Below, in pieces: positions 6,586 to 15,894 of a DNA stretch of 64,000 nucleotides. A program made the translations under genes and the position numbers. The DNA comes from Sinorhizobium chiapasense (GTDB lineage Bacteria > Pseudomonadota > Alphaproteobacteria > Rhizobiales > Rhizobiaceae). The notes under the pieces are model-generated. The model made no database searches and was not told the DNA's origin. It saw only the letters and a program-made list of their open reading frames with translations. Location of the stretch: positions 744,001 through 808,000 of the forward strand of contig NZ_CP133152.1 of NCBI RefSeq assembly GCF_036488675.1. Direction: 5' to 3'. Each line of letters opens with the position of its first letter. Positions within the stretch are counted from its first letter, which is position 1.

Positions 6586-8958
6586 ATGATAGCAATGCTT
6601 CCGCAACAGCGCGCAGCCCTCATGCTCACGGTATCCTTCGTCGGGATCGCCGCGTCCTGGTTGACGACGACACCGTCTGGCCTGCTGGCTCCGGTTGCCG
6701 CGCTGTTCTTCTATGCGCATCGCCGGACGGCTCCGCTGCTGCTGGCGCTGTTGGCGATCGCATTCGCCGGCTCGATGCTGGCCGCGTTCTTCCTTTCGGA
6801 CGGCATGCGCGATGTCGCATCGTCGTCGGCGGCGTTCTTTGCTGTGGCGCTGTGCATCGGAGCAGTCATCGCCGCCAGCATGTCGGCGTCTTTCGACGCC
6901 GACGCACCGGGAGCGGTGATGCGGAGCACGCCGGGCGAAGGAACTTCCGCTCGTATCAACAAATGGCGCGAAAGCATAACTGGCGCCGGTTACGAGGAAG
7001 GGACTGCGCACGACGGGCCGCCATCCCCGAGCATCGAGAAGACCGAAGAGGCGTTGCGCGCGCGAGAACGGGAGCTTTCGCAGCTCATCGACATGGTTCC
7101 GAGCCATCTCTGGCGGCTGACGCCCGACGGCGAGCCGACCTTCTTCAACAGGCGGATGGTGGACTTTCTCGGCATGGACGTAACCGACACGGACAAGCCG
7201 GGCACGAGCCGGCTGGAGGTGGTCATAGGAAGCGTCCATCCGGACGATGCAACAGAGCTCAGGGACGCCCTTAGCCGTTGCCTGGTCACGGGCGAGGGCT
7301 TTGCCATGCGGTATCGCCTGCGGCGCGCCGACGGCGCCTACCGCTGGATGTCGAGCCGCGCCGAGCCATTGCGAGATCAAGACGGACGCATCGTCCAGTG
7401 GTACGGCCTCTGCCACGACATAGACGACCAGGTGCACGCTGAGGAGGCGCTGCGGCGTAGCGAGCGCCAGTTGCAGCAGCTCATAGACGCCGTGCCAGCA
7501 CTCATCTGGTGCACGACGCCAGAAGGAATACCTTGCTACCTCAACAAGCGAGTCACGGATGTGACCGGCATCCGTCTGAAGGATTTGATCGCGCCTGACG
7601 GCTCGCGATACCTGACGGTCGTCCACCCGGATGACCGGGACGCGGTGGACCGCGGGCTCGCACGCTCATTCGAGACGGGCGAGTCCTTCGTGGGGAGATA
7701 TCGTCAGCGCCGATCCGACGGCGCCTGTCGTTGGGTCGAGAGTCGCGCGGAGCCCTTGCGTGACGAGTCCGGCGCGATCATCCAGTGGTATGGCGTGTCC
7801 GTCGACATCGACGACCTGATAGGGGCGCAGGAGGCGTTGCGCGACCGGGAGCGCGAGCTTTCGCAGCTCGTCGACATGGTTCCGAGTCTGCTCTGGCGGC
7901 TGACGGCGAACGGCGAGCCAACCTTCTTCAACGAGCGTATGGTCGATTTCCTCGGCATGGACGTATCGGATGCGGACAAACCGGGGATGAGCCGACTGGA
8001 GACGGTCATAGAGACCGTCATCCATCCAGATGAGAAAGCGGAGCTCAGCAATGTCCTCAGCCGTTGCCTCGTGACCGGCAAGGGCTTCGCAATGCGGTAT
8101 CGTCTGCGTCGTGCGGATGGGGTGTATCGCTGGATGTCGGGCCGCGCCGAGCCACTGCGAGATGACAGCGGACACATTGTCCAGTGGTTCGGCCTCTGTC
8201 ACGACATCGACGATCAGTTCCGCGCCGAAGAGGCGCTGCGGCGCACCTCCGACAGGCTCGCGCAGGCGACCCGGGTGGCAAGCCTGGCCGAGCTTTCCGC
8301 CTCGCTCGCTCACGAAGTGAACCAGCCGCTGGCCGCGATCGTCGCCAGTTCCCACGCATGCCACCATTGGCTGTCCGCCGAACCTCCGAACGTCGAACGT
8401 GCGAAGATCACGGCCGAGCGCATCATCCGGAGTGCCGGCTCGGCGGCGGATGTCATCAGCCGCATTCGCGCTCTCTTCCGTCCGGCGGCGCAAGACAGGT
8501 CGCCGGAGGACGTCAACCATCTGATCGGCGAAGTGTGCCGGCTGATGGCTGGCGAGATCGCCGCAAAGGACGTTCGCATCAGGACGAATCTCGAGCCGGA
8601 TCTACCGCCGGTCGCGCTCGATCGCGTCCAGGTGCAGCAGGTGTTGGTGAACCTGATCCGGAACGGAATCGAGGCGATGGACGCCGTGGTTGACGCCTCT
8701 CGCGCGCTCCAGATACGCTCATGCCGTGACGGCTTGAACGCGATTCGCGTCGAGGTTCGCGATGCCGGGACGGGTTTCAAGGACGCCGAGCGCGCCTTCG
8801 AGCCGTTCTTCACGACCAAGCCGCACGGGATGGGTATGGGGCTTTCGATCTGCCGTTCGATCATTGACTCACATGGGGGCCGCCTCTGGTCGGCCGATAA
8901 CCAGACGCACGGGGCGACCGTCGCCTTCACGCTTCCGTTGGGCCTCAGTACATTATAG
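6586..8958 (+). CDS. Membrane-anchored triple-PAS sensor histidine kinase
   Basis: A 790-residue hybrid-free histidine kinase. Residues 1-110 are hydrophobic with about three membrane segments (ALMLTVSFVGIAASWL, LLLALLAIAFAGSMLAAFF, AAFFAVALCIGAVIAAS). Three PAS/PAC units follow at about 155-290, 291-415 and 416-553. The dimerisation H-box SLAHEVNQPLAAI carries phospho-acceptor His576. The ATPase domain shows the N-box LVNLIRNGIEAM, then DAGTGF, FTTKPHGMGMGLSI and the G2 region. PAS1 and PAS3 are near-duplicates. The ATG at 6586 has AGGAG upstream. The likely partner is the receiver-only protein encoded divergently. Signal unknown; no haem-binding FixL-type residues are obvious. Confidence 0.9.
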   Translation: MIAMLPQQRAALMLTVSFVGIAASWLTTTPSGLLAPVAALFFYAHRRTAPLLLALLAIAFAGSMLAAFFLSDGMRDVASSSAAFFAVALCIGAVIAASMSASFDADAPGAVMRSTPGEGTSARINKWRESITGAGYEEGTAHDGPPSPSIEKTEEALRARERELSQLIDMVPSHLWRLTPDGEPTFFNRRMVDFLGMDVTDTDKPGTSRLEVVIGSVHPDDATELRDALSRCLVTGEGFAMRYRLRRADGAYRWMSSRAEPLRDQDGRIVQWYGLCHDIDDQVHAEEALRRSERQLQQLIDAVPALIWCTTPEGIPCYLNKRVTDVTGIRLKDLIAPDGSRYLTVVHPDDRDAVDRGLARSFETGESFVGRYRQRRSDGACRWVESRAEPLRDESGAIIQWYGVSVDIDDLIGAQEALRDRERELSQLVDMVPSLLWRLTANGEPTFFNERMVDFLGMDVSDADKPGMSRLETVIETVIHPDEKAELSNVLSRCLVTGKGFAMRYRLRRADGVYRWMSGRAEPLRDDSGHIVQWFGLCHDIDDQFRAEEALRRTSDRLAQATRVASLAELSASLAHEVNQPLAAIVASSHACHHWLSAEPPNVERAKITAERIIRSAGSAADVISRIRALFRPAAQDRSPEDVNHLIGEVCRLMAGEIAAKDVRIRTNLEPDLPPVALDRVQVQQVLVNLIRNGIEAMDAVVDASRALQIRSCRDGLNAIRVEVRDAGTGFKDAERAFEPFFTTKPHGMGMGLSICRSIIDSHGGRLWSADNQTHGATVAFTLPLGLSTL
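7048..7458 (+). repeat. PAS unit copy 1 (duplicated at 7831-8244)
   Basis: This stretch encodes PAS1-PAC of the kinase and is repeated in frame 783 bases downstream with high similarity at DNA and protein level (for example ELSQLIDMVPS versus ELSQLVDMVPS, and MRYRLRRADG in both). Copy 2 has one extra codon near the VI(H)PD motif. PAS2, lying between, is clearly more divergent, so the pattern is A-B-A'. Confidence 0.85.
7831..8244 (+). repeat. PAS unit copy 2 (duplicate of 7048-7458)
   Basis: Second copy of the duplicated PAS-PAC segment, sharing the GEPTFFN, MVDFLGMDV and RCLVTG segments with copy 1. It directly precedes the dimerisation helix, so it is the proximal sensor unit of the kinase. 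Confidence 0.85.
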
Positions 8959-8980
8959 GGACACAGCTATACGGTAGCGA

Positions 8981-10341
8981 TTATCTGCGCAGGCTTTGGA
9001 TTCCGAGTTCGCTCCACATCCATCGGAAATCGTACGTTGCCATTGGATCGGCAGGATCTGGCTGTTTTGCCGAGCGATTCTCGAGGTACTTAAGCCACTC
9101 GACCGTCTTTTCACGACCTTTTGCGGTCTTGACGGCTTCGCGGGGAGAGACGTTTCCCAGCATTCCAACTGGCTGATCGAGCGTGGCCCGATATTGCTTG
9201 TCGAGCAAGTCGTGAACGATCTGTTTGGCTATCTCCGGCGGCAGGTCTGGCCACGAGCGCTCTCATCGCGTGCGGGGCGTTCGGCCATCATTTGGTCGAC
9301 AGTTCGAATTTCGGTGAGCGGTGCTTTCGTGAGATCACCCAATGCGGCCTGCACAAGCACCGTACCTTTCTGTGCTCTGACGACAGAGTTTGTCGACAGG
9401 TGCAAGGTGCGACCCTTCAACTCGATATTGCCAAGGATACGTGCGCCATCTTCCATAGTCGTATCCCAGGCAAGATTGCCAGCTTTGCCAGCCGTGAGAA
9501 CGCCGTTCGGTTTGTCTGCGAGCCAGTTCCAGAATTTTGGGTTCTCTTGCCACAGCCCCTTGATGGTATTCAGGCGCGCCGCGATATCCTTCTGCGTGAC
9601 GCCGGATATCAAGGGAAAGCGGACGTCATGGAATATGATCTCGTCGCCGTCGCCATTTTCGAAAATGGCATCCTCCATGCGCATCGTTCGATCTAGCATG
9701 TCGAATAGCCACGACAGAGTGAACACGGGAGCTGCCGGCTGCAGCTCTTCGTCTGTTAGTGCTGGGAGCTTTTTTATTTTTTTCTTTCCAATGATTGCTC
9801 GTAACCCATCGAACAGCGCTTCGGACGCCTCCGGCGTGAACGGTAACAATCCACCGCCTATCACGGTCTTACCTGCAACCGAGACAACTCTTGCAGCAAT
9901 GCGATCCCATTGCTGCAGTGTTTTGGTGGCGGTTCCTTCGCTGATGAGGACGGGATCTCCGCCACGAATGAGATCGCGGGCCATCAGCGACTTCCCCGGC
10001 ACGACGTCACTGACTTCGTAGAGGCTCATGACGGAGGAGCGTAACGCTTTCATATAGGCCTTGGCCTGCGCGCCTTCCTTCCAGCCCCGTCGCTTGAGAT
10101 ATTCATCGACGATATTGCCACCCTCGGCCTCAAAATCCTGAGTGAGGAAGTCCTCGAAAGCGCAGCCCCAGAGAGTCATCGCCCAGTGATCACCAAGCAT
10201 CTCGGCCAGATCGTCGAACTCCATGTCGCCGATATCGAGCACCGGCCCGAAATGATCGTCGAAAACCTCTTCAAAGCAATCGCGCCATTCATCACGAGCG
10301 AGGAACTTCATCAGACCTTTGAGGTCATGGCTGGTGGGCAT
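8981..10341 (-). pseudogene. Transposon passenger gene of unknown function, frameshifted near the 3' end
   Basis: Frame 1 runs from ATG 10341 to a stop at 9229 (370 residues), but its last ~10 residues look wrong. From about 9260 to 8981 a second frame continues naturally (WPDLPPEIAKQIVHDLLDKQY ... to a TAA at 8981), so a one-base indel near 9240-9262 has split a protein of about 450 residues. The N-terminal part is acidic (EEVFDDHFGPVLDIGDMEFDDLAEML); the tail (QPVGMLGNVSPREAVKTAKGRE) resembles a short C-terminal motif of SEC-C/DUF2384-like proteins, a weak match. Its start overlaps tnpR by 17 bases on the same strand, suggesting translational coupling. I do not recognise a function. If the shift is genuine, programmed frameshifting is a remote alternative. 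Confidence 0.65.
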
Positions 10342-10915
10342 GGTCTTTTCCCGTTCGTTGCCGGTACTCGGCGATGATTCTCGATACCGTTGGTTGGCTC
10401 ACTTCGTACAGTCGTGCCATTTCGGCTGCTGATTTGCGTCCGGACAAGACGCTTTCAACGATTTCCAGCCGTTTCTTCTCGTTCAACTTTCTGCGGCGTC
10501 CGCCGATCCGGCCTTCGGCACGGGCCTGGGCAAGGCCAGCGGTCGTGCGTTCGTGGATCATAGCGCGTTCGAATTCGGCAAAGGATCCGACCATTTGCAT
10601 CATCATGCGGCCTGCCGCCGTCGTCGTATCGATCGCCTCGGTGAGAGAACGAAAGCCGGCGCCGGCCGACGTCATCCTGTCCATGAGGTGAAGCACGTCC
10701 TTGAGCGACCGAGATAGACGATCAAGCTTCCAGACAACGACGGTGTCGCCGTCGCGCAATTGATCAAGCATGCGATGCAGCTCCGGACGGTCCCAGCGAC
10801 CGCCGGAGGCTTTCTCCTCGAATACCTTCTTGCATCCCGCATCGGCGAGTGCGCGGGACTGGGCCTTGTTCGATTGCTCGTCGCCTTTGCTCACCCGGGC
10901 ATAGCCGATCAGCAT
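10325..10915 (-). CDS. tnpR: Tn3-type serine resolvase
   Basis: A 196-residue small serine recombinase that resolves transposon cointegrates. The N-terminus MLIGYARVSKGDEQS contains the catalytic serine region (YARVS), followed by KLDRLSRSLKDVLHL and the E-helix FAEFERAMIHERTTAGLAQARAEGR, then a C-terminal helix-turn-helix (SAAEMARLYEVSQPTVSRII). The ATG at 10915 has AAGGA upstream. It diverges from tnpA across a 129-base gap that should hold the res site and both promoters, and overlaps the passenger gene downstream. Confidence 0.95.
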   Translation of the reverse strand: MLIGYARVSKGDEQSNKAQSRALADAGCKKVFEEKASGGRWDRPELHRMLDQLRDGDTVVVWKLDRLSRSLKDVLHLMDRMTSAGAGFRSLTEAIDTTTAAGRMMMQMVGSFAEFERAMIHERTTAGLAQARAEGRIGGRRRKLNEKKRLEIVESVLSGRKSAAEMARLYEVSQPTVSRIIAEYRQRTGKDHAHQP

Positions 10916-11044
10916 GGAGGTTCCTTTCGCAAACGGCCGTTTATGCAAGTTCGCCGGCATCACCGACGATTCATGGTGAAGCGCCTTTCATAATCCTCTT
11001 TCAAAATGGCGCTGTAAGGCAAGGGGTTTTTGAAAGGAACAGGA
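10916..11044. promoter_or_regulatory. Putative res site / divergent tnpR-tnpA promoter region
   Basis: The gap between divergent tnpR and tnpA holds a 12-bp palindrome AAACGGCCGTTT (10931-10942) and a 34-bp dyad bounded by AGCGCC and GGCGCT (10980-11013). The dyad length fits a resolvase-binding subsite. Assignment as res rests on position and symmetry only. Confidence 0.5.
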
Positions 11045-14008
11045 ATGCCAGCCCGGATATCGATGACCAAGAAGCAGCGGGACGCGCTGTTGGCGTTGCC
11101 AGAGACGGAAGATGAGGTGCTGCGTCACTATACCCTTGCTTCCGATGATCTCGCCGCAATTGCTCAATGCAGAACGCCCGAGACCAGGCTGAGCTACGCG
11201 CTGCAACTTTGCTGTCTGCGTTTTCCAGGCCGAAATTTCCGCCGCGGCGAACTACTGCCGGGTATCATGCTTGATCATATTGCCGAGCAGCTCGAGGCCG
11301 ACACTGATGCGATCGCGCTGTTTGCCCGCCGCGGCGCCACCCGGTACGAGCAACTGGCAACGATCAAGCAGCGTCATGGCTTCGGCGACTTCACCAAGCC
11401 CGAGCGAGTCGAACTTGCCGCTTGGGCGGAGCGTGAAGCCGTCGGTCTGACCGACGGCCGCGTCCTGCTCGATCGGCTGATCGAACGGATGCGGGCGGAA
11501 AAGATCATCATCCCTGGCATCAGCGTGGTCGAACGCTTGGCCGCCTCGGCGATGCATGCAGCGGAGAGCGCAACAATCGCCAAGATCGGCACTCTTCTGT
11601 CGGACAAGCAGCGCCGGCAGCTTGATGCGCTTTTGGCAGACAAGACGCATATCCGCCAAAGCCGCTTGGCATGGCTGCGCGCGCCGGCCTCCCGGGTTGG
11701 CGGCAGGTCGCTGGCCGAGCTCCTCGACAAGCTCGATCTTATCCGGGGAATCATCGGTGATGCACCGACGCGTCTGCCTTCGCATCTCAATCCCCGTATG
11801 GCCCAAATGGCCAAGGAAGGCGCCCTCTATACGGCGCAAGCCTTCCAACAGATGGGTTCGGCCCGGCGGCATGCCGTCATGATCGCGACGTTGAACGAGC
11901 TTGCGATCACACTGACCGATGCCGCGCTGGCTATGTTCCAGTCGCTCGTCGGCCGTGCCAATCTGCGCGCTCGAAAGCGGCTTGAAGAGACAATTGCCGC
12001 CTCCGCCGAACAGGGCCGCATCCGGCTTCTTCGCATTGCCGACGTCCTCGATGCCTTGGTGACGGCCGCGAAGACCGAAGGCAACATCACCGCCGCCGTC
12101 ACCGCGATCGCACCGCTCGAGACCGTTGAAGCCGACGCCGCCGTCATTCGGCGCACCGTCCGCCCCGGAAAACCGGAAGTGCTCGGTGAGCTCTCTCATG
12201 AATATCGTGTTTTCAAGCGGATCGGCGCGCGATTTCTGGCGAGTTTCACATTTGAAGGTGGTCGTGCCTCGCAGCCGTTGCTCGCGGCGATCACAGTCTT
12301 GAGCGGCCTCGGCGGTGACTGGCGGAGACCATTGCCCACCAATGTGCCGCTCGGCCATATCGAGCGACGCTGGTTGCGACATGTCTTCAAAGACGCCTCG
12401 ATTGACCGCACCTATTACGAACTGGCCACTTACTTCACCTTGGCCAACGCGCTTGCCAGCGGTGGTGTGTGGGTTCCGACATCGAGGATTCATCGTTCGC
12501 TTGAAACGCTTCTGACGCCGGCTTCACCTGCGACAAATCTCCTCCCCGGGCGGCTTCCGCCCGCTGCGGCCTTCAACGCCGAAAGCTATCTTGAACTACG
12601 GATGGCCGAACTCGACGCTGCACTTCTGGCAACAGCCCGCGGATTGCCAGGCAAGGACGCCGCGATGTTCACCGGCGGCAAGCTTCGCTTCCCGAAAGAG
12701 CCGAAGGAAAGCAGCGAAGTCGACCAGACCCGCAGCTTCACGACCGCCCTCTACACTATGATGCCGCGCGTGCGGATCACCGATCTGCTCGATCAGGTCG
12801 ACCGCTGGACTGAGTTCGCAAGCCATTTCACGCATGTCTCAACCGGATTGCCACCCGCTGACATGCGCGCCTTCATGGCCGCGTTGATTGCCGAGGCGAC
12901 AAATCTTGGCCTGTCACGCATGGCCGAGATTTGCGGAACGGTAACCCGAAGGGCCTTGCTGCGAATGCAGATGTGGCACATGCGCGAGGACACCTTCCGC
13001 GCGGCGCTCGCCAGCCTTACCGATGCGATCCATGCCGAGCCGCTGTCCGCCTGGTTTGGCGAAGGTTGGCGAGCATCGGCCGACGGTCAGGCGTTCTATC
13101 TCGGAGGCCCGGGCGAGGCCGGAGGCTCCGTTAATGCGCATTACGGCCGCGATCCGATCGTCAAAATCTACACCACGATCACCGACCGCTACGCGCCGCT
13201 CCACCAAAAGGTCATCGCCGGAACCGCCGGAGAGGCGATCCACGCACTGGACGGAATTCTCGGGCATGAGAGCAACGTCAATGTCGCCGCGCTTCATGTC
13301 GATGGCGGCGGGGTGTCAGACATCGTCTTTGCCGTCCTGCATCTGCTGGGGCTATCCTTCGAACCCCGTATTCCGCGCCTGTCGGATCGCAAGCTCTACG
13401 CTTTCGAACCGAAAACGCGATACGGCCGACTGGCGCCCCTGTTCGGACAGCGCCTCGATGCCGGGCTGATACGTGCTCACTCCGACGATATTCACAAGGT
13501 GATCCGGGCGCTCACGGACCGGGCCGTGACGCCGTCGCTCATCCTGAAGAAGCTCGCCGCTTACCGGCACCAGAACAGTCTGGCGGCGGCACTGCGCGAA
13601 ATCGGGCGAATCGAACGCACTCTGTTCACCTTGCGCTGGTTCGAGGATCCCAACCTCCGCCAGCTCGTCACCGCAGAAGTCAACAAGGGCGAGGCCAGAA
13701 ACACGCTCGCCCGGGCGGTCGCAATCCATCGCCTGGGTCGCTTTCGTGACCGCAGCCACGAAAACCAGGCAAGCCGCGCGGCAGCCCTCAATCTTGTCAC
13801 CGCCGCCATCATCCTCTTCAACTGTCGCTATCTCGGCCGCATCATCCAGGTGTTGCGCCAACGCGGTAAACCATTCGATGAACAGATGATCCCCCAGCTT
13901 TCTCCATTGGGCTGGGACCATATCAACATCACCGGGGATTATGTCTGGTCCGACGATTTGGCGGTCGACGACGAGGGCTTTCTGCCGCTCAGGCTGGGAG
14001 CCCTATGA
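11045..14008 (+). CDS. tnpA: Tn3-family transposase
   Basis: A 987-residue DDE transposase of the Tn3 family catalysing replicative transposition. It begins with the DUF4158-type N-terminal domain (MTKKQRDALLALPETEDEVLRHYTL, SYALQLCCLRFPGR) and ends in the catalytic Tn3 domain (NAHYGRDPIVKIYTTITDRY, NVAALHVDGGGVSDIVFAVLHLLG, RTLFTLRWFEDPNLR, LSPLGWDHINITGDY). Length is normal. The ATG at 11045 is preceded by AGGAACAGG; a TTG 15 bases upstream is less likely. No interruption was seen, so it appears intact. Confidence 0.95.
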   Translation: MPARISMTKKQRDALLALPETEDEVLRHYTLASDDLAAIAQCRTPETRLSYALQLCCLRFPGRNFRRGELLPGIMLDHIAEQLEADTDAIALFARRGATRYEQLATIKQRHGFGDFTKPERVELAAWAEREAVGLTDGRVLLDRLIERMRAEKIIIPGISVVERLAASAMHAAESATIAKIGTLLSDKQRRQLDALLADKTHIRQSRLAWLRAPASRVGGRSLAELLDKLDLIRGIIGDAPTRLPSHLNPRMAQMAKEGALYTAQAFQQMGSARRHAVMIATLNELAITLTDAALAMFQSLVGRANLRARKRLEETIAASAEQGRIRLLRIADVLDALVTAAKTEGNITAAVTAIAPLETVEADAAVIRRTVRPGKPEVLGELSHEYRVFKRIGARFLASFTFEGGRASQPLLAAITVLSGLGGDWRRPLPTNVPLGHIERRWLRHVFKDASIDRTYYELATYFTLANALASGGVWVPTSRIHRSLETLLTPASPATNLLPGRLPPAAAFNAESYLELRMAELDAALLATARGLPGKDAAMFTGGKLRFPKEPKESSEVDQTRSFTTALYTMMPRVRITDLLDQVDRWTEFASHFTHVSTGLPPADMRAFMAALIAEATNLGLSRMAEICGTVTRRALLRMQMWHMREDTFRAALASLTDAIHAEPLSAWFGEGWRASADGQAFYLGGPGEAGGSVNAHYGRDPIVKIYTTITDRYAPLHQKVIAGTAGEAIHALDGILGHESNVNVAALHVDGGGVSDIVFAVLHLLGLSFEPRIPRLSDRKLYAFEPKTRYGRLAPLFGQRLDAGLIRAHSDDIHKVIRALTDRAVTPSLILKKLAAYRHQNSLAAALREIGRIERTLFTLRWFEDPNLRQLVTAEVNKGEARNTLARAVAIHRLGRFRDRSHENQASRAAALNLVTAAIILFNCRYLGRIIQVLRQRGKPFDEQMIPQLSPLGWDHINITGDYVWSDDLAVDDEGFLPLRLGAL

Positions 14009-14366
14009 TCCCTGTGAAATTAGGGACGTGGAATGGCGTGGCCGCATGACGGTCGCAACGACATCACCAACGGCTGGAGTCGACCCGTTGCGGTCATCCG
14101 GCTCCAAGTACCGAATGACAAAAAAGGCACGTCAAGGCGGACGTTGATTTCTGCCTTAAGTCGGCTTCAAGCAGTCGCTCAGAAATTCGATGAAGCGTTG
14201 CGTCGTTGCCAAAGCAGGCGCGTTTCGATGGCGGCGAAGACAGAGCGGCGGCGACGATTTCCTCCGCCAGAAGCGCGATGCCTAACGTCGGTGTTGAGCC
14301 GGCGTTCTCATCGCATCGGATGCAAGGAGACGCGAAGGGCGAGCAGGCGGTCACATTACTCAGGCG
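14009..14366. other. Transposon right flank, no gene recognised
   Basis: About 360 bases between tnpA and the Gfo/Idh/MocA stop. It should contain the right end of the Tn3 element and a boundary to older sequence. The heptamer TAGGGAC occurs here (14021-14027) and at the left flank (8957-8963), which may be chance. No coding sequence is supported. Confidence 0.4.
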
Positions 14367-15404
14367 TCAGTTCAACTCGATACGTTCTCCCGTTGCCGCC
14401 GAGCGTTTTACCGCATCGACTACCCTCAAGGTTTCGAGCCCCTCACGCCCGCTGACAAGCGGCGGTTCGTCTCGGCGGATCACCTTGCAGAACTGCCTGA
14501 TCTGCAGAACGAGCGGGTCCTCGTCGTCGACCTCGATACGCGTTTGGTCAAATGGTTCCCACCAACTCCGTTTACCAGGATTGCGCCAGACCTCGAGCGA
14601 CGGAACAGCCAGCGACCCGTGCGTTCCTCCAATCATGTAACAGGATTGCTCGGTTTTGGGGTAAGCCGGATTCTCTCCGGTTGTCATCTCCCAGCTCCAC
14701 GGTGCGACCACCGCGTCCGAGACTGTCGCAGTTCCCAAAACTCCATTCTTGAACTCGATCAGGATCACGGCCGTTTCCTCAACTGCGTTGCCGCGCACCG
14801 CGTTGGACTCGCGTGCTTGAACCGCAGCCACATCGCCGAAGAGGTAGCGCAGATTATCGACATCGTGGATGAGATTGAGGAAAACCGGCCCCGCACCGCG
14901 CTCACGACGCCACGAGATGTCGAAGTAGTCGTCGGGCTTGAATAGCCAGAACATCGCATTGACAACAAGAACGCGGCCGAGCTTCCCGCTTTCGATGATT
15001 TCCTTTGCCTTATGCATCACCGGATTGTGTCGGCGGTGATGGCCGGTCAAAAGAGGAACACCTTTTGCCTCAGCCGCTGCGATCAGCTTTTCCCCGGATA
15101 TAATGTCGTCGGCGATAGGCTTCTCGATGAGCGCGGGAACGCCGACTTCAATGGCTTCCAACCCGTTCTGGACGTGAGCCGGGTTGGGCGTAGCCACGAT
15201 GATCCCATCAGGTCGGTCTGCGGCAATCATGTCTGCGAAGCTTGTAAACCACTTCACGCCCGCTTCCTTGGCAATGGTCTCGCCAACCGGCGCGGGATCG
15301 ACCACGGCACTGAGTTGCGCCGAGGGCTCGGCCAGGACGTGCTGAATATGGCGCTTACCGATAAGGCCTGCCCCAACTACGGCCAGCTTAACCCGTTGGG
15401 TCAT
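14367..15404 (-). CDS. Gfo/Idh/MocA-family NAD(P)-dependent dehydrogenase
   Basis: A 345-residue oxidoreductase with an N-terminal Rossmann fold (KLAVVGAGLIGKRHI), the family EKP motif (ALIEKPIADD, about residue 95) and the GHHRRHNP segment, followed by the C-terminal alpha/beta domain with LIHDVDNLRYLFG, where the catalytic His lies. Members oxidise polyols, inositols, sugars or quinate-like hydroxyls. The ATG at 15404 is chosen because GAGGTG precedes it; a GTG at 15410 is possible. It is the last gene of a ten-gene operon starting at the GntR regulator, 7 nt after aroQ, which suggests a hydroaromatic substrate such as a quinate-type cyclitol (inference). Confidence 0.85.
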   Translation of the reverse strand: MTQRVKLAVVGAGLIGKRHIQHVLAEPSAQLSAVVDPAPVGETIAKEAGVKWFTSFADMIAADRPDGIIVATPNPAHVQNGLEAIEVGVPALIEKPIADDIISGEKLIAAAEAKGVPLLTGHHRRHNPVMHKAKEIIESGKLGRVLVVNAMFWLFKPDDYFDISWRRERGAGPVFLNLIHDVDNLRYLFGDVAAVQARESNAVRGNAVEETAVILIEFKNGVLGTATVSDAVVAPWSWEMTTGENPAYPKTEQSCYMIGGTHGSLAVPSLEVWRNPGKRSWWEPFDQTRIEVDDEDPLVLQIRQFCKVIRRDEPPLVSGREGLETLRVVDAVKRSAATGERIELN

Positions 15405-15411
15405 GGTCACC

Positions 15412-15861
15412 TCAGCCCTTGCCCGCCGCCTTGATCATTGTCGCCGCGCGCCGAATGCCAAGCTGGTATCCTTCTGTTCCAAGGCCGCAAATCACGCCGT
15501 CCGCGCGGTGCGAAACGAACGAATGGTGTCGGAAGCTTTCGCGCTTGTGCACATTGGAGATGTGGATCTCGATCACAGGCCCTTCAAATGTGTTCAGAGC
15601 GTCAAGGATGGCGAGTGAGGTATGGGTGAAGGCCGCCGGATTGATGACGATGCCCGCACCGTCCTCGCGCGCCTCATGAATCCAATCGATGATCTCGTAT
15701 TCCCGGTTGCTCTGATGAAAGCGGATTTCATGGCCGAGTTCGGCTGCCAGTTTGCGGCAGTCCGCCTCTACGTCGGTGAGCGTTTCATGCCCGTAGATGT
15801 GCGGCTGGCGTTTGCCAAGCAGGTTGAGGTTTGGTCCATTGAGAACGTAGATCAGGCTCAT
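15412..15861 (-). CDS. aroQ: Type II 3-dehydroquinate dehydratase
   Basis: A 149-residue AroQ that dehydrates 3-dehydroquinate to 3-dehydroshikimate. The sequence has the family start [21 protein letters not shown], with catalytic Arg and Tyr, then [25 protein letters not shown] and [17 protein letters not shown], including catalytic His. Length is typical for the dodecameric enzyme. Its place in a catabolic operon with AroE, a TIM-barrel protein and an ABC importer suggests a degradative role in quinate/shikimate use rather than aromatic amino acid synthesis. Confidence 0.95.
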   Translation of the reverse strand: MSLIYVLNGPNLNLLGKRQPHIYGHETLTDVEADCRKLAAELGHEIRFHQSNREYEIIDWIHEAREDGAGIVINPAAFTHTSLAILDALNTFEGPVIEIHISNVHKRESFRHHSFVSHRADGVICGLGTEGYQLGIRRAATMIKAAGKG

Positions 15862-15894
15862 AGCATAGTGTCCTTCTTGAGCACGTCGTCCTGG

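Larger units (their letters stand above)
8981..14008. mobile_element. Tn3-family transposon (tnpA, tnpR, passenger gene)
   Basis: The unit comprises a rightward Tn3 transposase and, divergently, a serine resolvase overlapping a frameshifted passenger gene, with a short res-like intergenic region between. This is the standard Tn3-family layout. The span given runs from the passenger stop to the tnpA stop; the true ends should lie slightly outside, at about 8959-8981 and 14009-14060. I could not identify the expected ~38-bp terminal inverted repeats or a 5-bp target duplication with confidence. Confidence 0.8.

Noticed and set aside
6448..7626. Leftward frame of 392 codons
   Set aside because: It lies antisense to the PAS kinase, whose domains are unambiguous; the reverse frame shows no family signature.
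11252..12493. Leftward frame of 413 codons inside tnpA
   Set aside because: Antisense shadow of the transposase with no domain.
8957..14027. TAGGGAC heptamer at both Tn3 flanks as a target-site duplication
   Set aside because: Tn3 elements make 5-bp duplications and the inner sequences do not form matching inverted repeats, so the repeat may be chance.
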